A DNA stretch of 64,000 nucleotides, from positions 1 through 64,000 of the forward strand of contig NZ_BAJR01000007.1 of the NCBI RefSeq assembly GCF_000613805.1, written 5' to 3'. Both the position numbers and the translations under genes were made by a program. This DNA is from Phocaeicola paurosaccharolyticus JCM 15092 (GTDB taxonomy: Bacteria; Bacteroidota; Bacteroidia; Bacteroidales; Bacteroidaceae). A model generated the notes under the pieces. That model worked only from the letters and a program-made list of their open reading frames with translations, made no database searches and was not told where the DNA came from. Below, piece by piece: positions 27,163 through 36,036 of the stretch. How positions within the stretch are numbered: the stretch's first letter is position 1; every line of letters begins with the position of its first letter.

Positions 27163-27247
27163 CGGAGAGACAGGGATTCGAACCCCGGGTACCTCGCAGT
27201 ACAACGGTTTTCAAGACCGCCGCAATCGACCACTCTGCCACCTCTCC
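27163..27247 (-). tRNA. tRNA-Ser (anticodon UGA)
   Basis: 85 bases read on the minus strand from GGAGAGG to the discriminator G. Acceptor arms GGAGAGG / TCTCTCC pair; the anticodon stem-loop is CGGTC-TTGAAAA-CCG with anticodon TGA; a long variable arm and the T-loop GGTTCGAATCC are present, the class II structure of tRNA-Ser. CCA is not encoded. A perfect promoter lies upstream. Confidence 0.95.
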
Positions 27248-27285
27248 AAACTCCTTTTGAGAAGTACTTCGTTTCAGAAGCGGTG

Positions 27286-27316
27286 CAAAGGTACGCTTTT
27301 ATTTTAATTATGCAAA
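27286..27316 (-). promoter_or_regulatory. Promoter of tRNA-Ser
   Basis: Minus strand TTTG (27313-27316), 19 bases, TACCTTTG (27286-27293): exact Bacteroidetes consensus, about 40 bases before the tRNA. Confidence 0.8.
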
Positions 27317-27331
27317 TACAGGCTGAGTTTT

Positions 27332-27362
27332 TTTGCAATAAAATTAGCAAATTGTACATTTG
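27332..27362 (+). promoter_or_regulatory. Promoter of mutS2
   Basis: TTTG (27332-27335), 19 bases, TACATTTG (27355-27362), 36 bases before the mutS2 ATG. Confidence 0.8.
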
Positions 27363-27398
27363 TAGATATATTAATAAGGCAATATTGTAGGGGAATTT

Positions 27399-29905
27399 AT
27401 GATATATCCACAGAATTTTGAAAATAAGATTGGATTTGATACCATACGCAGAATGCTAAAAGGTAAATGTCTCAGTACACTGGGCGAAGACATGGTGGAA
27501 GCGATGGGATTCATGGATGACTATGAGGAGATAGATAATAGACTAAACCAGGTGGTGGAGTTCGTGAGAATTATTCAGGAGGAGGATAACTTCCCTGACC
27601 AATACTTCTTTGATGTACGACCATCTCTGAATAGAATAAAAATTGAGGGAATGTACCTCGAAGAACAGGAACTGTTTGACTTGAGACGCTCTTTGGAGAC
27701 TATAAGCAGTATTGTTGCTTTTCTTAAACGTGATGCCGATGATGAGGATAGTGATTCGCCATATCCGGCACTGAAGGAGCTGGCGGGGGATGTAATAGTA
27801 TTCCCTCAACTCTTATTAAGGATAAATGGTATTCTTGATAATTTAGGTAAGATAAAGGATAATGCTTCTGCCGAACTCCTTAAGATACGTCGTGAACTGG
27901 CATCTACTTCGGGTAGCATATCAAGAAGTCTGAACTCTATACTTAGAGCTGCACAGAGTGAAGGGTATGTAGATAAAGATGTTACTCCTACTATGCGTGA
28001 TGGACGTCTGGTGATACCGGTAGTTCCTGCTCTGAAAAGAAAGATTAAAGGTATTGTACACGATGAGTCGGCTACTGGTAAGACGGTATTTATTGAACCT
28101 GCCGAAGTGGTTGAGGCAAACAACAGAATACGTGAGCTGGAAGGAGAGGAGAGACGTGAGATTATAAGAATACTCATTGAATTCTCAAAGGTTATACGAC
28201 CACAGATTCCTGCAATACTCGACTCCTATGAGTTCCTTGCTGAGATAGATTTCATACGTGCAAAAGCTCATGTGGCTATAACAACAAACTCTACAAAACC
28301 ATCTTTTGAAAATAAGAAGATACTTGACTGGATACAGTCGGTACACCCTATACTTCAGCTATCTCTTGCAAAACATGACAAGAAGGTTGTGCCTCTGGAT
28401 ATAACTCTTGATGAGAACCAGAGAATACTTATCATCTCGGGACCTAATGCGGGTGGTAAGTCTGTCTGCCTTAAAACAGTGGGATTGCTGCAATACATGA
28501 TTCAATGTGGTATGCTCATATCAATGAATGAGAGAAGTCATGTGGGCATATTCAAGGGTATATTCATAGATATTGGCGATGAGCAATCTATAGAGGATGA
28601 TCTGAGTACATATTCATCACATCTTACTAATATGAAGATAATGATGAAGAATTGTAATGATGAGAGTCTGATACTTATAGATGAGTTTGGAGGGGGTACT
28701 GAACCTCAGATTGGTGGTGCCATTGCTGAGGCTGTGCTGAAACGCTTCAACGAGAAGAAGACTTTCGGTGTGATTACAACTCACTATCAGAATCTGAAAC
28801 ATTTTGCTGAGGATAATGAGGGGGTGGTGAATGGTGCAATGTTGTATGACCGACATAATATGCAGGCACTATTCCAACTGCAGATTGGTAACCCAGGCAG
28901 CTCTTTCGCTGTGGAGATAGCAAGAAAGATAGGATTGCCGGAAGAGGTGATAGCCGATGCTTCGGAAATAGTGGGTAGTGAATATATCAATGCCGACAAA
29001 TATCTGCAGGATATTGTGCGCGACAAACGTTATTGGGAGACTAAACGTCAGAACATACGTAAGCGTGAGAAGCAGATGGAAGAGACTATCGCAAAATATG
29101 AAACAGATATTGCTGAGTTGGAGAAGAGACGTAAGGAGATTCTGAAAACAGCAAAAGAGGAGGCTGAAAAGGTTCTTAGGGAGTCGAATGCGAAGATTGA
29201 GAATACCATCCGTACAATAAAGGAGCTCAGGCCGATAAGGAGAAAACTCGTAATGCGCGTCAGGAACTGACTGACTTCAAGAGCTCTCTTGAGGAATTAG
29301 ACAGCAAGGCTGTTGATGAGAATATCGAGAAGAAGATGCAGAGATTGCGTGAGAAACAGCAGCGAAAGGAAAATAACAAGAAGAACAAGCAGAATAAAGA
29401 GACGGAACAAAAGGTAATAAAGCCTAAGGTGAGACCTATAGAGGTTGGATCGACTGTAAGAATTAAGGGACAGACTACCGTGGGCAAGGTGCTTGAGATG
29501 GGTGCGAAGAGTTCCATAGTGATGTTCGGTATGATAAAGACAAACGTCAAGACTGAGAATCTGGAACATGCATTGGAACCTGTAAAGAGCGATAAACCTA
29601 TTGCAAAGAGTACTTTTGTTTCTTCTGAAACCCAGGACAGAATTTACGAAAAAAAGCTTAACTTTAAACAAGATATAGATGTGCGCGGTATGAGAGGGGA
29701 TGAGGCTATGAATGCCGTAACCTACTTTATAGATGATGCCGTACTGCTTGGAATACGACGTGTACGTATATTGCATGGAACAGGAACAGGAATATTGAGA
29801 ACACTGATAAGAGATTATCTCTCTACCGTACCGGGAGTAGCTCATTTCCAGGATGAACATGTACAGTTTGGCGGCGCAGGTATTACTGTAGTTGACTTAG
29901 AATAG
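27399..29905 (+). CDS. mutS2: Endonuclease MutS2, frameshifted
   Basis: DNA- or ribosome-associated MutS-family ATPase with a C-terminal Smr nuclease domain. The N-terminal 620 codons contain the core and the ATPase with Walker A GPNAGGKSV, the ST-rich DDLSTYSSHL, Walker B LILIDEFGGGTEP and the helix with THYQNLKHFA. At about 29225 one G is missing: AAG GAG CTC should be AAG GAG GCT CAG, giving IKEAQADKEKTRNARQELTDF and joining the coiled-coil to the last 190 residues. These include a KOW-like EVGSTVRIKGQ segment and the Smr motif DVRGMRGDEAM..LHGTGTGILRTLIRDYL. The corrected length of about 835 residues is normal for MutS2. Likely co-transcribed with sdaA 14 bases downstream. Confidence 0.92.
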
Positions 29906-29919
29906 AAAAAACTTTAATT

Positions 29920-31125
29920 ATGAAATCAATAAGAGAGATTTATAGAATTGGTACCGGGCCATCCAGTAGCCATACTATGGGGCCGAGAAGGGCTGCAGAG
30001 ATATTTCTCAAGAGATGCCCTGATGCTTCATCTTTTGAGGTTACTCTTTACGGTAGTCTGGCAGCAACAGGTAAGGGACATATGACTGATTTGGCTATTC
30101 TTGATGTCCTCGGAAAGGTTGCTCCGGTGGAGATTATATGGCAGCCACAGATCTTTTTGCCGTTCCATCCTAACGGAATGAAATTCATTGCTTTCGATAG
30201 TGATAAAAAAGTTATTGATGAGTGGATGATATATAGTGTGGGAGGTGGAGCTCTTGCTGAAGAGGGGAAAGAGTTTGAAGGTGCTGAAGTGTACGAAATG
30301 AATTCTATGAGCCAGATCCTTTATTGGTGCGAACATACAGGCAGAAGTTACTGGGAATATGTGGAACAGTGCGAAGACCAGGGAATATGGGAATATCTGG
30401 CAGAGGTATGGGGAACAATGAAAGAGGCTATAGAACGTGGACTTGACAAGGAAGGTGTACTTCCGGGACCTCTTAACCTTAGGAGAAAAGCTTCAACGTA
30501 TTTCATAAAAGCTAAAGGATATAAGGATAATCTCCGTAGCCGCGGACTTGTCTTTTCGTATGCTCTTGCAGTGAGCGAGGAGAATGCTTCGGGCGGAAAG
30601 ATAGTTACAGCTCCTACTTGTGGATCTTGCGGTGTTGTACCGGCAGTACTCTTTCATCTTCAGAAGAGTCGTGAGTTCAGTGATACGCGTATACTAAGAG
30701 CCCTTGCCACTGCGGGACTTGTTGGTAATATCGTAAAACGGAATGCTTCAATCTCGGGTGCTGATGTGGGTTGCCAGGGTGAGGTAGGAGTGGCTTGTGC
30801 AATGGCATCGGCTGCTGCCAGCCAACTTTTTGGTGGTAGTCCTGCTCAGATTGAATATGCTGCAGAGATGGGACTTGAACATCACCTTGGAATGACTTGC
30901 GACCCTGTGTGCGGACTTGTTCAGATTCCTTGTATTGAACGTAATGCATATGCTGCTGCACGTGCTCTGGATGCAAATATATATTCAGCTTTCACCGATG
31001 GTACTCACCGAGTCTCTTTCGATAAGGTAGTTGAGGTGATGAAACAGACAGGACATGACCTTCCATCTCTCTATAAGGAGACAAGTGAAGGCGGTCTGGC
31101 TAAAGACTATAAACAGATGGAATAA
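29920..31125 (+). CDS. sdaA: L-serine dehydratase, iron-sulfur type, single chain
   Basis: Deaminates L-serine to pyruvate and ammonia using a 4Fe-4S cluster. The 401-residue chain carries both parts found as separate subunits in Gram-positives. The beta-like N-terminus has GTGPSSSHTMGP. The alpha-like part has APTCGSCGVVPA and GMTCDPVCGLVQIPCIERNAYAA, whose cysteines are the cluster ligands, and ends FDKVVEVMKQTG. It follows mutS2 by 14 bases and is ended by a strong terminator at 31127-31157. Confidence 0.93.
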   Translation: MKSIREIYRIGTGPSSSHTMGPRRAAEIFLKRCPDASSFEVTLYGSLAATGKGHMTDLAILDVLGKVAPVEIIWQPQIFLPFHPNGMKFIAFDSDKKVIDEWMIYSVGGGALAEEGKEFEGAEVYEMNSMSQILYWCEHTGRSYWEYVEQCEDQGIWEYLAEVWGTMKEAIERGLDKEGVLPGPLNLRRKASTYFIKAKGYKDNLRSRGLVFSYALAVSEENASGGKIVTAPTCGSCGVVPAVLFHLQKSREFSDTRILRALATAGLVGNIVKRNASISGADVGCQGEVGVACAMASAAASQLFGGSPAQIEYAAEMGLEHHLGMTCDPVCGLVQIPCIERNAYAAARALDANIYSAFTDGTHRVSFDKVVEVMKQTGHDLPSLYKETSEGGLAKDYKQME

Positions 31126-31126
31126 A

Positions 31127-31157
31127 GAAAAAGAGCTCTTTGGGGAGCTCTTTTCTA
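31127..31157 (+). terminator. Rho-independent terminator after sdaA
   Basis: Arms AAAAGAGCTC and GAGCTCTTTT around a short TTTGG loop, flanked by A and T tracts, directly after the sdaA stop. Confidence 0.85.
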
Positions 31158-31266
31158 TTTTAGTTGCATAGATGTTTATGCATTATGTTTCTCTTCCTTT
31201 TCTCTTACACCTTTATTATGGTTTCCATCTTATAAGGATGTAGTCAAAAAAAGCTTTTACAGATAT

Positions 31267-32112
31267 CTATTTTATCTCTTTTACGAAACTCTCTGCCTCA
31301 ATAAGGGTATCGGGTTTACCAATGTCAAGAAGTCGCAGGTTTGGATCAGCAAAGCCATATGCTTCAAGCTCTCCCTTATCCAGCATATCCATGTAGAAGT
31401 CTATAATAGAAAACTTACCGCTGTAGCCATATTTTTTCATCAGGGCGAGTGTCTTTATGTTCACCACCTGAATACCACTGAAGGCATATTCATTATATTC
31501 TCCCTCATTATATACAAAGCTTTTTGGCTTTGTCTCTCCGCTGTTCTTGTTTATCCAACCGCATAGACGGTTGCACTTATCGAACAGCAACTTGCGTGAT
31601 GAGTTGCGGTCGCTGACAAGCATTGTGGCATTAGCACCAGGATGAACTTCCTTATGTGCCGAACAGAGTTTTTTTAAATTGCAGTTTGAGAGTATATCTA
31701 CATTGTGAACTAAAAAAGAGTTATCTATCATACCACTATCTGTAACTTCACAAGAGAGATCTTGCTTCTCATTTTCTGAATAGTTTGAATATGGCTTAGT
31801 CGTCATAAAACAATCGCCTGACAAGAGGCTGTATGCATGGAGAAGTCCGCCGCCAGTATCAAGTAGCTCTGCCTGTTCATCCGAAATCTCTATCTCTATT
31901 CCGAAGTTATTGTTCTCCTTAAGATAGTCGGTTATCTGCTCTGCTAAGTGATGAACATTTATTACGATATGGGTAAAACCGACTTCTTTGAGCTGTTCAA
32001 TGACTCTTTTTAGCATAGGCTCTCCGGCAACAGGTACAAGTGCTTTAGGCATTCTGTCTGTAAGTGGCTTAAGTCGTGTGCCAAGTCCGGCAGCAAGTAT
32101 CATTGCTTTCAT
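31267..32112 (-). CDS. murU: Sugar-1-phosphate nucleotidyltransferase, probable MurU
   Basis: 281 residues opening MKAMILAAGLGTRLKPLTDR..PKALVPVAGEPM, the NTP-transferase signature, followed by INVHHLAEQI, LLDTGGGLLHA and LVHNVDILSNCNL. Its ATG overlaps the stop of the AmgK-like kinase gene by four bases. In MurU/AmgK systems the kinase makes MurNAc-1-phosphate and MurU converts it to UDP-MurNAc, so cell-wall sugars bypass de novo synthesis. The pairing supports this role; a mannose- or GlcNAc-1-phosphate transferase cannot be excluded from sequence alone. Confidence 0.82.
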   Translation of the reverse strand: MKAMILAAGLGTRLKPLTDRMPKALVPVAGEPMLKRVIEQLKEVGFTHIVINVHHLAEQITDYLKENNNFGIEIEISDEQAELLDTGGGLLHAYSLLSGDCFMTTKPYSNYSENEKQDLSCEVTDSGMIDNSFLVHNVDILSNCNLKKLCSAHKEVHPGANATMLVSDRNSSRKLLFDKCNRLCGWINKNSGETKPKSFVYNEGEYNEYAFSGIQVVNIKTLALMKKYGYSGKFSIIDFYMDMLDKGELEAYGFADPNLRLLDIGKPDTLIEAESFVKEIK

Positions 32113-33539
32113 AGTTTCGACTCGAATGTTTTCTCAATATTCTGTTCGCGGTGAGTGAGTTCCACCTTAACGCCAAATTTCTTGTTTATATGCTCGGCAG
32201 TATGTTGTGCTGAGTATACAGAACGATGCTGACCTCCTGTACATCCGAAACAGATAGAAAGGCTGGTGAATCCTCTCTCCATATATCTTTTGACAGATGC
32301 ATCTACCAGAGCATAGGCATGTTCCAGAAATGGGAATATCTCACCGTCATTCTCAAGGAATGTAATTACTGGCTCATCGAGTCCTGTAAATGGTTTATAT
32401 CTCTCATATTTTCCAGGGTTATTAACGGCACGGCAGTCGAATACAAAGCCACCGCCATTTCCTGAAGGGTCATCAGGGATGCCTTTCTTGTATGCAAAGC
32501 TCATCACTTTCACAGTAAGCTGACGCTTCTTAAGTTCATCGGTGAACTGCTTGAGGTTAGTGAGTTTACGGAGAACTTCACACAGATATGGATATTCAGG
32601 ATAATCTTCCTGAAGTAGTTTGGCAAGATTCTCTATGGCGAACGGTACACTCTGTATAAAATGTGGCTTTTTCTCGAAATATCCTCTGAAACCATATGCA
32701 CCAAGTACCTGTAGTGTACGGAAGAGGACAAAATGACGGAGTTGTTTCATGAACTCTGTCTTGTCGACATCTACATATTTCTTTAGAGATTCAATGTAAA
32801 GGTCAATAAGTTCCATCCTTAGCGATTCCGGATATCTGGCTTTTGCCTGCCATAAGAATGAGGCTATATCGTAGTAATATGGACCTTTTCTTCCACCTTG
32901 GAAATCAATGAGCCATGGTTCGTTATCTTTTATCATCACATTGCGGCTCTGAAAGTCGCGATACATGAATGTGTTTGATGAACTCTTAAGAAGCACATCT
33001 GCCATACTCTGGAAATCATCCTCCAATCTGTCCTCCTGGAAATCCAACTCGGTAGTCTTCAGAAAACAGTATTTGAAATAGTTCAGATCCCAAAGAATTG
33101 AGCGATGGTTGAACTCAGACTGCGGGTAGCAACGGCTGAAATCAAGACCTTCCGAACCCTCAAACTGTACTGAAGGAAGGAGTTTGATGGTCTTTCTCAA
33201 CAAGATTTTCTCCTCTTCCGAGAAGACATTTGTAATGCGCCCTTTCTCAATAGCATTGAATAGGAGAGTGTCGCCAAGGTCTTCCTGAAGGTAATACTCG
33301 CAATTCTCAGATACTGCATATACCTGTGGAACAGGCAATCCCTTCTCTTTGAAATGTCTGGCTATATAAATAAAAGTCTCATTCTCTTCACGGCAACTGC
33401 CATATGCTCCGATGAGATCAGCAACACCCTTCATCCTGAAATACCGTCTGTTAGAGCCTGATGATGGCATCTCTTCTATCGCTGTAGGTTTGCTTCCCGT
33501 ATGCGAGATATATAGTTTTTCGAGTTCCTCTAATATCAT
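32109..33539 (-). CDS. amgK: AmgK-like sugar kinase fused to a RapZ C-terminal domain
   Basis: 476 residues in two parts. Residues about 1-330 are an aminoglycoside-phosphotransferase-fold kinase: SSGSNRRYFR nucleotide loop, YYLQEDLGDTLL, catalytic MYRDFQSRNVMI and metal-binding LIDFQGGRKGPYYYDIASFLW, as in the MurNAc/GlcNAc anomeric kinase AmgK. Residues about 350-476 match the RapZ (YvcJ) C-terminal domain: FAYKKGIPDD, FVFDCRAVNNPGKYERYKPF, TGLDEPVITFL, then CFGCTGGQHRSVYSA. In E. coli this domain binds glucosamine-6-phosphate. The fusion, overlapping murU, suggests that cell-wall sugar salvage is gated by amino-sugar level (inference). Confidence 0.85.
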   Translation of the reverse strand: MILEELEKLYISHTGSKPTAIEEMPSSGSNRRYFRMKGVADLIGAYGSCREENETFIYIARHFKEKGLPVPQVYAVSENCEYYLQEDLGDTLLFNAIEKGRITNVFSEEEKILLRKTIKLLPSVQFEGSEGLDFSRCYPQSEFNHRSILWDLNYFKYCFLKTTELDFQEDRLEDDFQSMADVLLKSSSNTFMYRDFQSRNVMIKDNEPWLIDFQGGRKGPYYYDIASFLWQAKARYPESLRMELIDLYIESLKKYVDVDKTEFMKQLRHFVLFRTLQVLGAYGFRGYFEKKPHFIQSVPFAIENLAKLLQEDYPEYPYLCEVLRKLTNLKQFTDELKKRQLTVKVMSFAYKKGIPDDPSGNGGGFVFDCRAVNNPGKYERYKPFTGLDEPVITFLENDGEIFPFLEHAYALVDASVKRYMERGFTSLSICFGCTGGQHRSVYSAQHTAEHINKKFGVKVELTHREQNIEKTFESKL

Positions 33540-33671
33540 AATAAATTATTTTTTGTAAAGTTAATAAAAACAATATTAATGGATTATGATAAGATGGTGA
33601 AATAGTTATATTATCGGAAAATTGTATGGGCTGATTGTGGCCAACAGACTCACATAACTTATTAAAGAAAA

Positions 33672-33708
33672 AAAAGGTGTAACTTATTATAGAATAGCTA
33701 CACCTTTT
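33672..33708 (-). terminator. Terminator after rng
   Basis: AAAAGGTGTA (33672-33681) pairs with TACACCTTTT (33699-33708). It lies immediately past the rng stop codon on the minus strand. Confidence 0.7.
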
Positions 33709-33711
33709 ATT

Positions 33712-35286
33712 TTATTTGATTTCGATTTCCTCTTTCATGTCAATCTCTTCTCCTTCTATATCAATAAATCGATATTGCAGGAATGCGAGGCTTTGATCTG
33801 GGAAAATCTTTATACCGATTCCGTATTTCAATTGCCACTTTCTCTTCAAGGATATTAATCCCTTGCTAAGGTAAGCGTCAATGTACGGATGGATGTACAG
33901 AGTGAAGCGTTTTATCTTCAATTTGTTTACCAGGTAATCAATTTTATTCTCTAATGTATCTGTAAATAGTATAGATGACTTGATCTTACCTTTGCCGAAA
34001 CATACCGGACAATCTTCGTCGGTTGTCACGTCCATAGCCGGGCGTACTCTTTGACGGGTAATCTGCATAAGTCCAAATTTGCTAAGAGGCAATATGTTAT
34101 GTTTCGCTCTATCTTTCTGCATGTTCTGGCACATACGTTCATAGAGTTTCTGCCTGTTCTCGGCAAGACCCATGTCAATAAAGTCTACTACTATTATTCC
34201 GCCCATATCCCTTAAACGAAGCTGTCTGGCTAACTCGTCGGCTGCACCAAGGTTTACATCTATTGCATTTGCCTCTTGTCCGTTGCCTGCTTTTGAGCGG
34301 TTACCGCTGTTTACATCGACAACATGAAGAGCCTCAGTATGCTCAATAATTAGATATGCACCACTTTTGTACGATACAGTCTTTCCAAACAGAGACTTAA
34401 TTTGTTTGGTAATGGCGAAATTATCGAAGATTGGGAGTTCACCTTTGTAAAGCTTGACAATATTATCTCTTTCAGGGGCAATAAGCTTTACATAATCCTT
34501 TATCTCAGAGAATACAATATCGTTGTTAACGTATATGTTCTCGTAAGAGGGGTTGAACAAATCGCGAAGCATTCCTACGGTGCGGCTTGTCTCTTCATAA
34601 ACAAGTGTAGGAAGTTTAGAATACCTCTGGACTTTTGTTATGGTCTCTTCCCAATGTTTGAGCAAAATTTTCAGTTCACCATCAAGCTCTGCAACCCTTT
34701 TGCCTTCCGCTACGGTGCGTACAATCACTCCAAAATTTCTTGGTTTGATGCTTTGCAATAACTGTTTCAGGCGGGCTCTCTCTTCGCTTGATTTAATTTT
34801 TTGAGAAACAGAAACCTTATCATTGAAGGGTATCAATACCAAATATCTACCTGCGAAAGATAATTCGCATGTAAGGCGTGGCCCTTTTGTTGAAATAGGT
34901 TCTTTTACGATTTGTACAATTATCTCCTGACCTTGTTTTAGGATATTTGAAATGGAACCGTCCTTCTCTATATCGGGTAGAGACGATGCTTTTGTTATTG
35001 GAAATAATTTTTTACGATCGCTGAAAACTTGCTTCAGATACTTTTCATAAGAATGAAATTGAGGACCTAAATCCAAATAGTGAAGAAAAGCGTCTTTACC
35101 AAATCCGACATCCACAAAACAGGCATTAAGACCAGGCATCATTTTCTTTACCTTGGCCAAATACATGTTCCCAACATTAAAAGAGGCTGTTCTACCCTCT
35201 TTTTGCAATTCCACTAAACTCTTATCTTCAAGAAGAGCAATGGAAATTTCTTTGGGTTGTACGTCAATTACTAATTCGCTTGTCAC
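33712..35286 (-). CDS. rng: Ribonuclease E/G family protein
   Basis: 524 residues, RNase G size, without the long C-terminal scaffold of RNase E. The S1 RNA-binding domain occupies about residues 35-130 (VGNMYLAKVKKMMPGLNACFVDVGFGKDAFLHY with the usual insertion). The catalytic part has LIEHTEALHVVDVNSGN and GGIIVVDFIDMGLAENRQ, the Asp residues that bind magnesium, and the Zn-link cysteines CPVCFGKGK. It processes 5S/16S rRNA and turns over mRNA. The tiny AURKAIP1/COX24 gene and HU lie upstream on the same strand, the standard Bacteroidetes arrangement. Confidence 0.92.
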   Translation of the reverse strand: MTSELVIDVQPKEISIALLEDKSLVELQKEGRTASFNVGNMYLAKVKKMMPGLNACFVDVGFGKDAFLHYLDLGPQFHSYEKYLKQVFSDRKKLFPITKASSLPDIEKDGSISNILKQGQEIIVQIVKEPISTKGPRLTCELSFAGRYLVLIPFNDKVSVSQKIKSSEERARLKQLLQSIKPRNFGVIVRTVAEGKRVAELDGELKILLKHWEETITKVQRYSKLPTLVYEETSRTVGMLRDLFNPSYENIYVNNDIVFSEIKDYVKLIAPERDNIVKLYKGELPIFDNFAITKQIKSLFGKTVSYKSGAYLIIEHTEALHVVDVNSGNRSKAGNGQEANAIDVNLGAADELARQLRLRDMGGIIVVDFIDMGLAENRQKLYERMCQNMQKDRAKHNILPLSKFGLMQITRQRVRPAMDVTTDEDCPVCFGKGKIKSSILFTDTLENKIDYLVNKLKIKRFTLYIHPYIDAYLSKGLISLKRKWQLKYGIGIKIFPDQSLAFLQYRFIDIEGEEIDMKEEIEIK

Positions 35287-35389
35287 CTTTTTTTGTATAA
35301 AATCCTCTTAATTAAACAAAGAACAAACCTCTCAGACTTTTTTTCCACGAGGCTTGTTCCTTATTTGTCGTCAGAAAACAGACTACAAA

Positions 35390-35482
35390 TTATTTTTTGT
35401 TTTTATGTCTGTTCTTTCTAAGTCTTTTTTTACGCTTGTGAGTAGACATTTTATGTCTTTTCTTTTTCTTTCCGCTTGGCAT
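35390..35482 (-). CDS. 30-residue basic AURKAIP1/COX24-domain protein (mS38/bS22-like)
   Basis: Minus-strand ATG at 35482 encodes 30 residues starting MPSGKKKKRHKMSTHKRKKR and ending in more lysine, arginine and histidine. The HKMSTHKRKKRLRKNRHK pattern is the AURKAIP1/COX24 (DUF1713) motif shared with mitochondrial mS38 and mycobacterial bS22, so a small ribosomal subunit role is likely. It sits between HU and rng, its conserved position in Bacteroidetes. Two thirds of the residues are Lys, Arg or His. It is easily missed because of its size. Confidence 0.8.
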   Translation of the reverse strand: MPSGKKKKRHKMSTHKRKKRLRKNRHKNKK

Positions 35483-35519
35483 AGCTTCAAAATTTTAAAT
35501 GTTTAACTTTAAATATTAT

Positions 35520-35795
35520 TTAATCCTTAACAGACAAAACAAATGTCTTAGCTGGTTTAAATGTCGGTATATTATGTTCTGGTATAATAATGGTTGTATT
35601 CTTAGAGATGTTACGAGCAGTTTTCTGTTTTCTTTTCTTAACCACAAAACTACCGAAACCACGCAGGTATACATTTTCATCTTTACCTAACGACTCTTTC
35701 ACCACTTCCATAAAAGCTTCTACAGACTGTAATACTGAAGCTTTGTCTATACCGGTCTTTTTCGTAATTTCATTTACGATATCTGCTTTAGTCAT
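35520..35795 (-). CDS. HU-family DNA-binding protein
   Basis: 91 residues from ATG 35795 (MTKADIVNEITKKTGIDKAS), the normal HU start; the upstream ATG at 35846 adds an asparagine-rich stretch and is unlikely. RGFGSFVVKKRKQKTARNISKNTTIIIPEHNIPTFKP is the beta-arm with the prolines and basic residues that bend DNA. A bacterial nucleoid protein; a strong promoter lies about 50 bases upstream. Confidence 0.94.
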   Translation of the reverse strand: MTKADIVNEITKKTGIDKASVLQSVEAFMEVVKESLGKDENVYLRGFGSFVVKKRKQKTARNISKNTTIIIPEHNIPTFKPAKTFVLSVKD

Positions 35796-35844
35796 TTCTT
35801 TAATATTATTATTGTTATGTTTATAACTTAATTTTTTGGACTGC

Positions 35845-35875
35845 AAATATATAGCTTTCTACTTAATAAGCAAAA
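35845..35875 (-). promoter_or_regulatory. Promoter of the HU gene
   Basis: Minus strand TTTG (35872-35875), 19 bases, TATATTTG (35845-35852); about 50 bases before the HU start codon. Confidence 0.8.
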
Positions 35876-35980
35876 CAATCTTTGGATTATTTGACACACT
35901 ATTTTAATACAAAAAATTATCTCTGAATATACAAAAATACAATATATTTTGATTTAGTATAATATTATTACTTTATTCAT

Positions 35981-36010
35981 TTTGAATAATGTTTTATTTT
36001 TATAATTTTG
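35981..36010 (+). promoter_or_regulatory. Promoter of ssb
   Basis: TTTG (35981-35984), 18 bases, TAATTTTG (36003-36010), 26 bases before the ssb ATG. Confidence 0.6.
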
Positions 36011-36036
36011 AACAAATAATTTAATAAATCAAAATT

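Noticed and set aside
27163-27247. Repeat pair 25602/27158 as a plain duplicated tRNA gene
   Set aside because: Only the acceptor 3' side and part of the T arm are present at 25602; no anticodon arm or 5' half exists there.
29297-29860. 187-codon minus-strand frame opposite the mutS2 3' end
   Set aside because: Antisense shadow of the MutS2 coiled-coil and Smr domain; composition is low-complexity Ser/Leu/Tyr.
30677-30976. 99-codon minus-strand frame inside sdaA
   Set aside because: His/Gln-rich shadow of the conserved iron-sulfur domain; no independent support.
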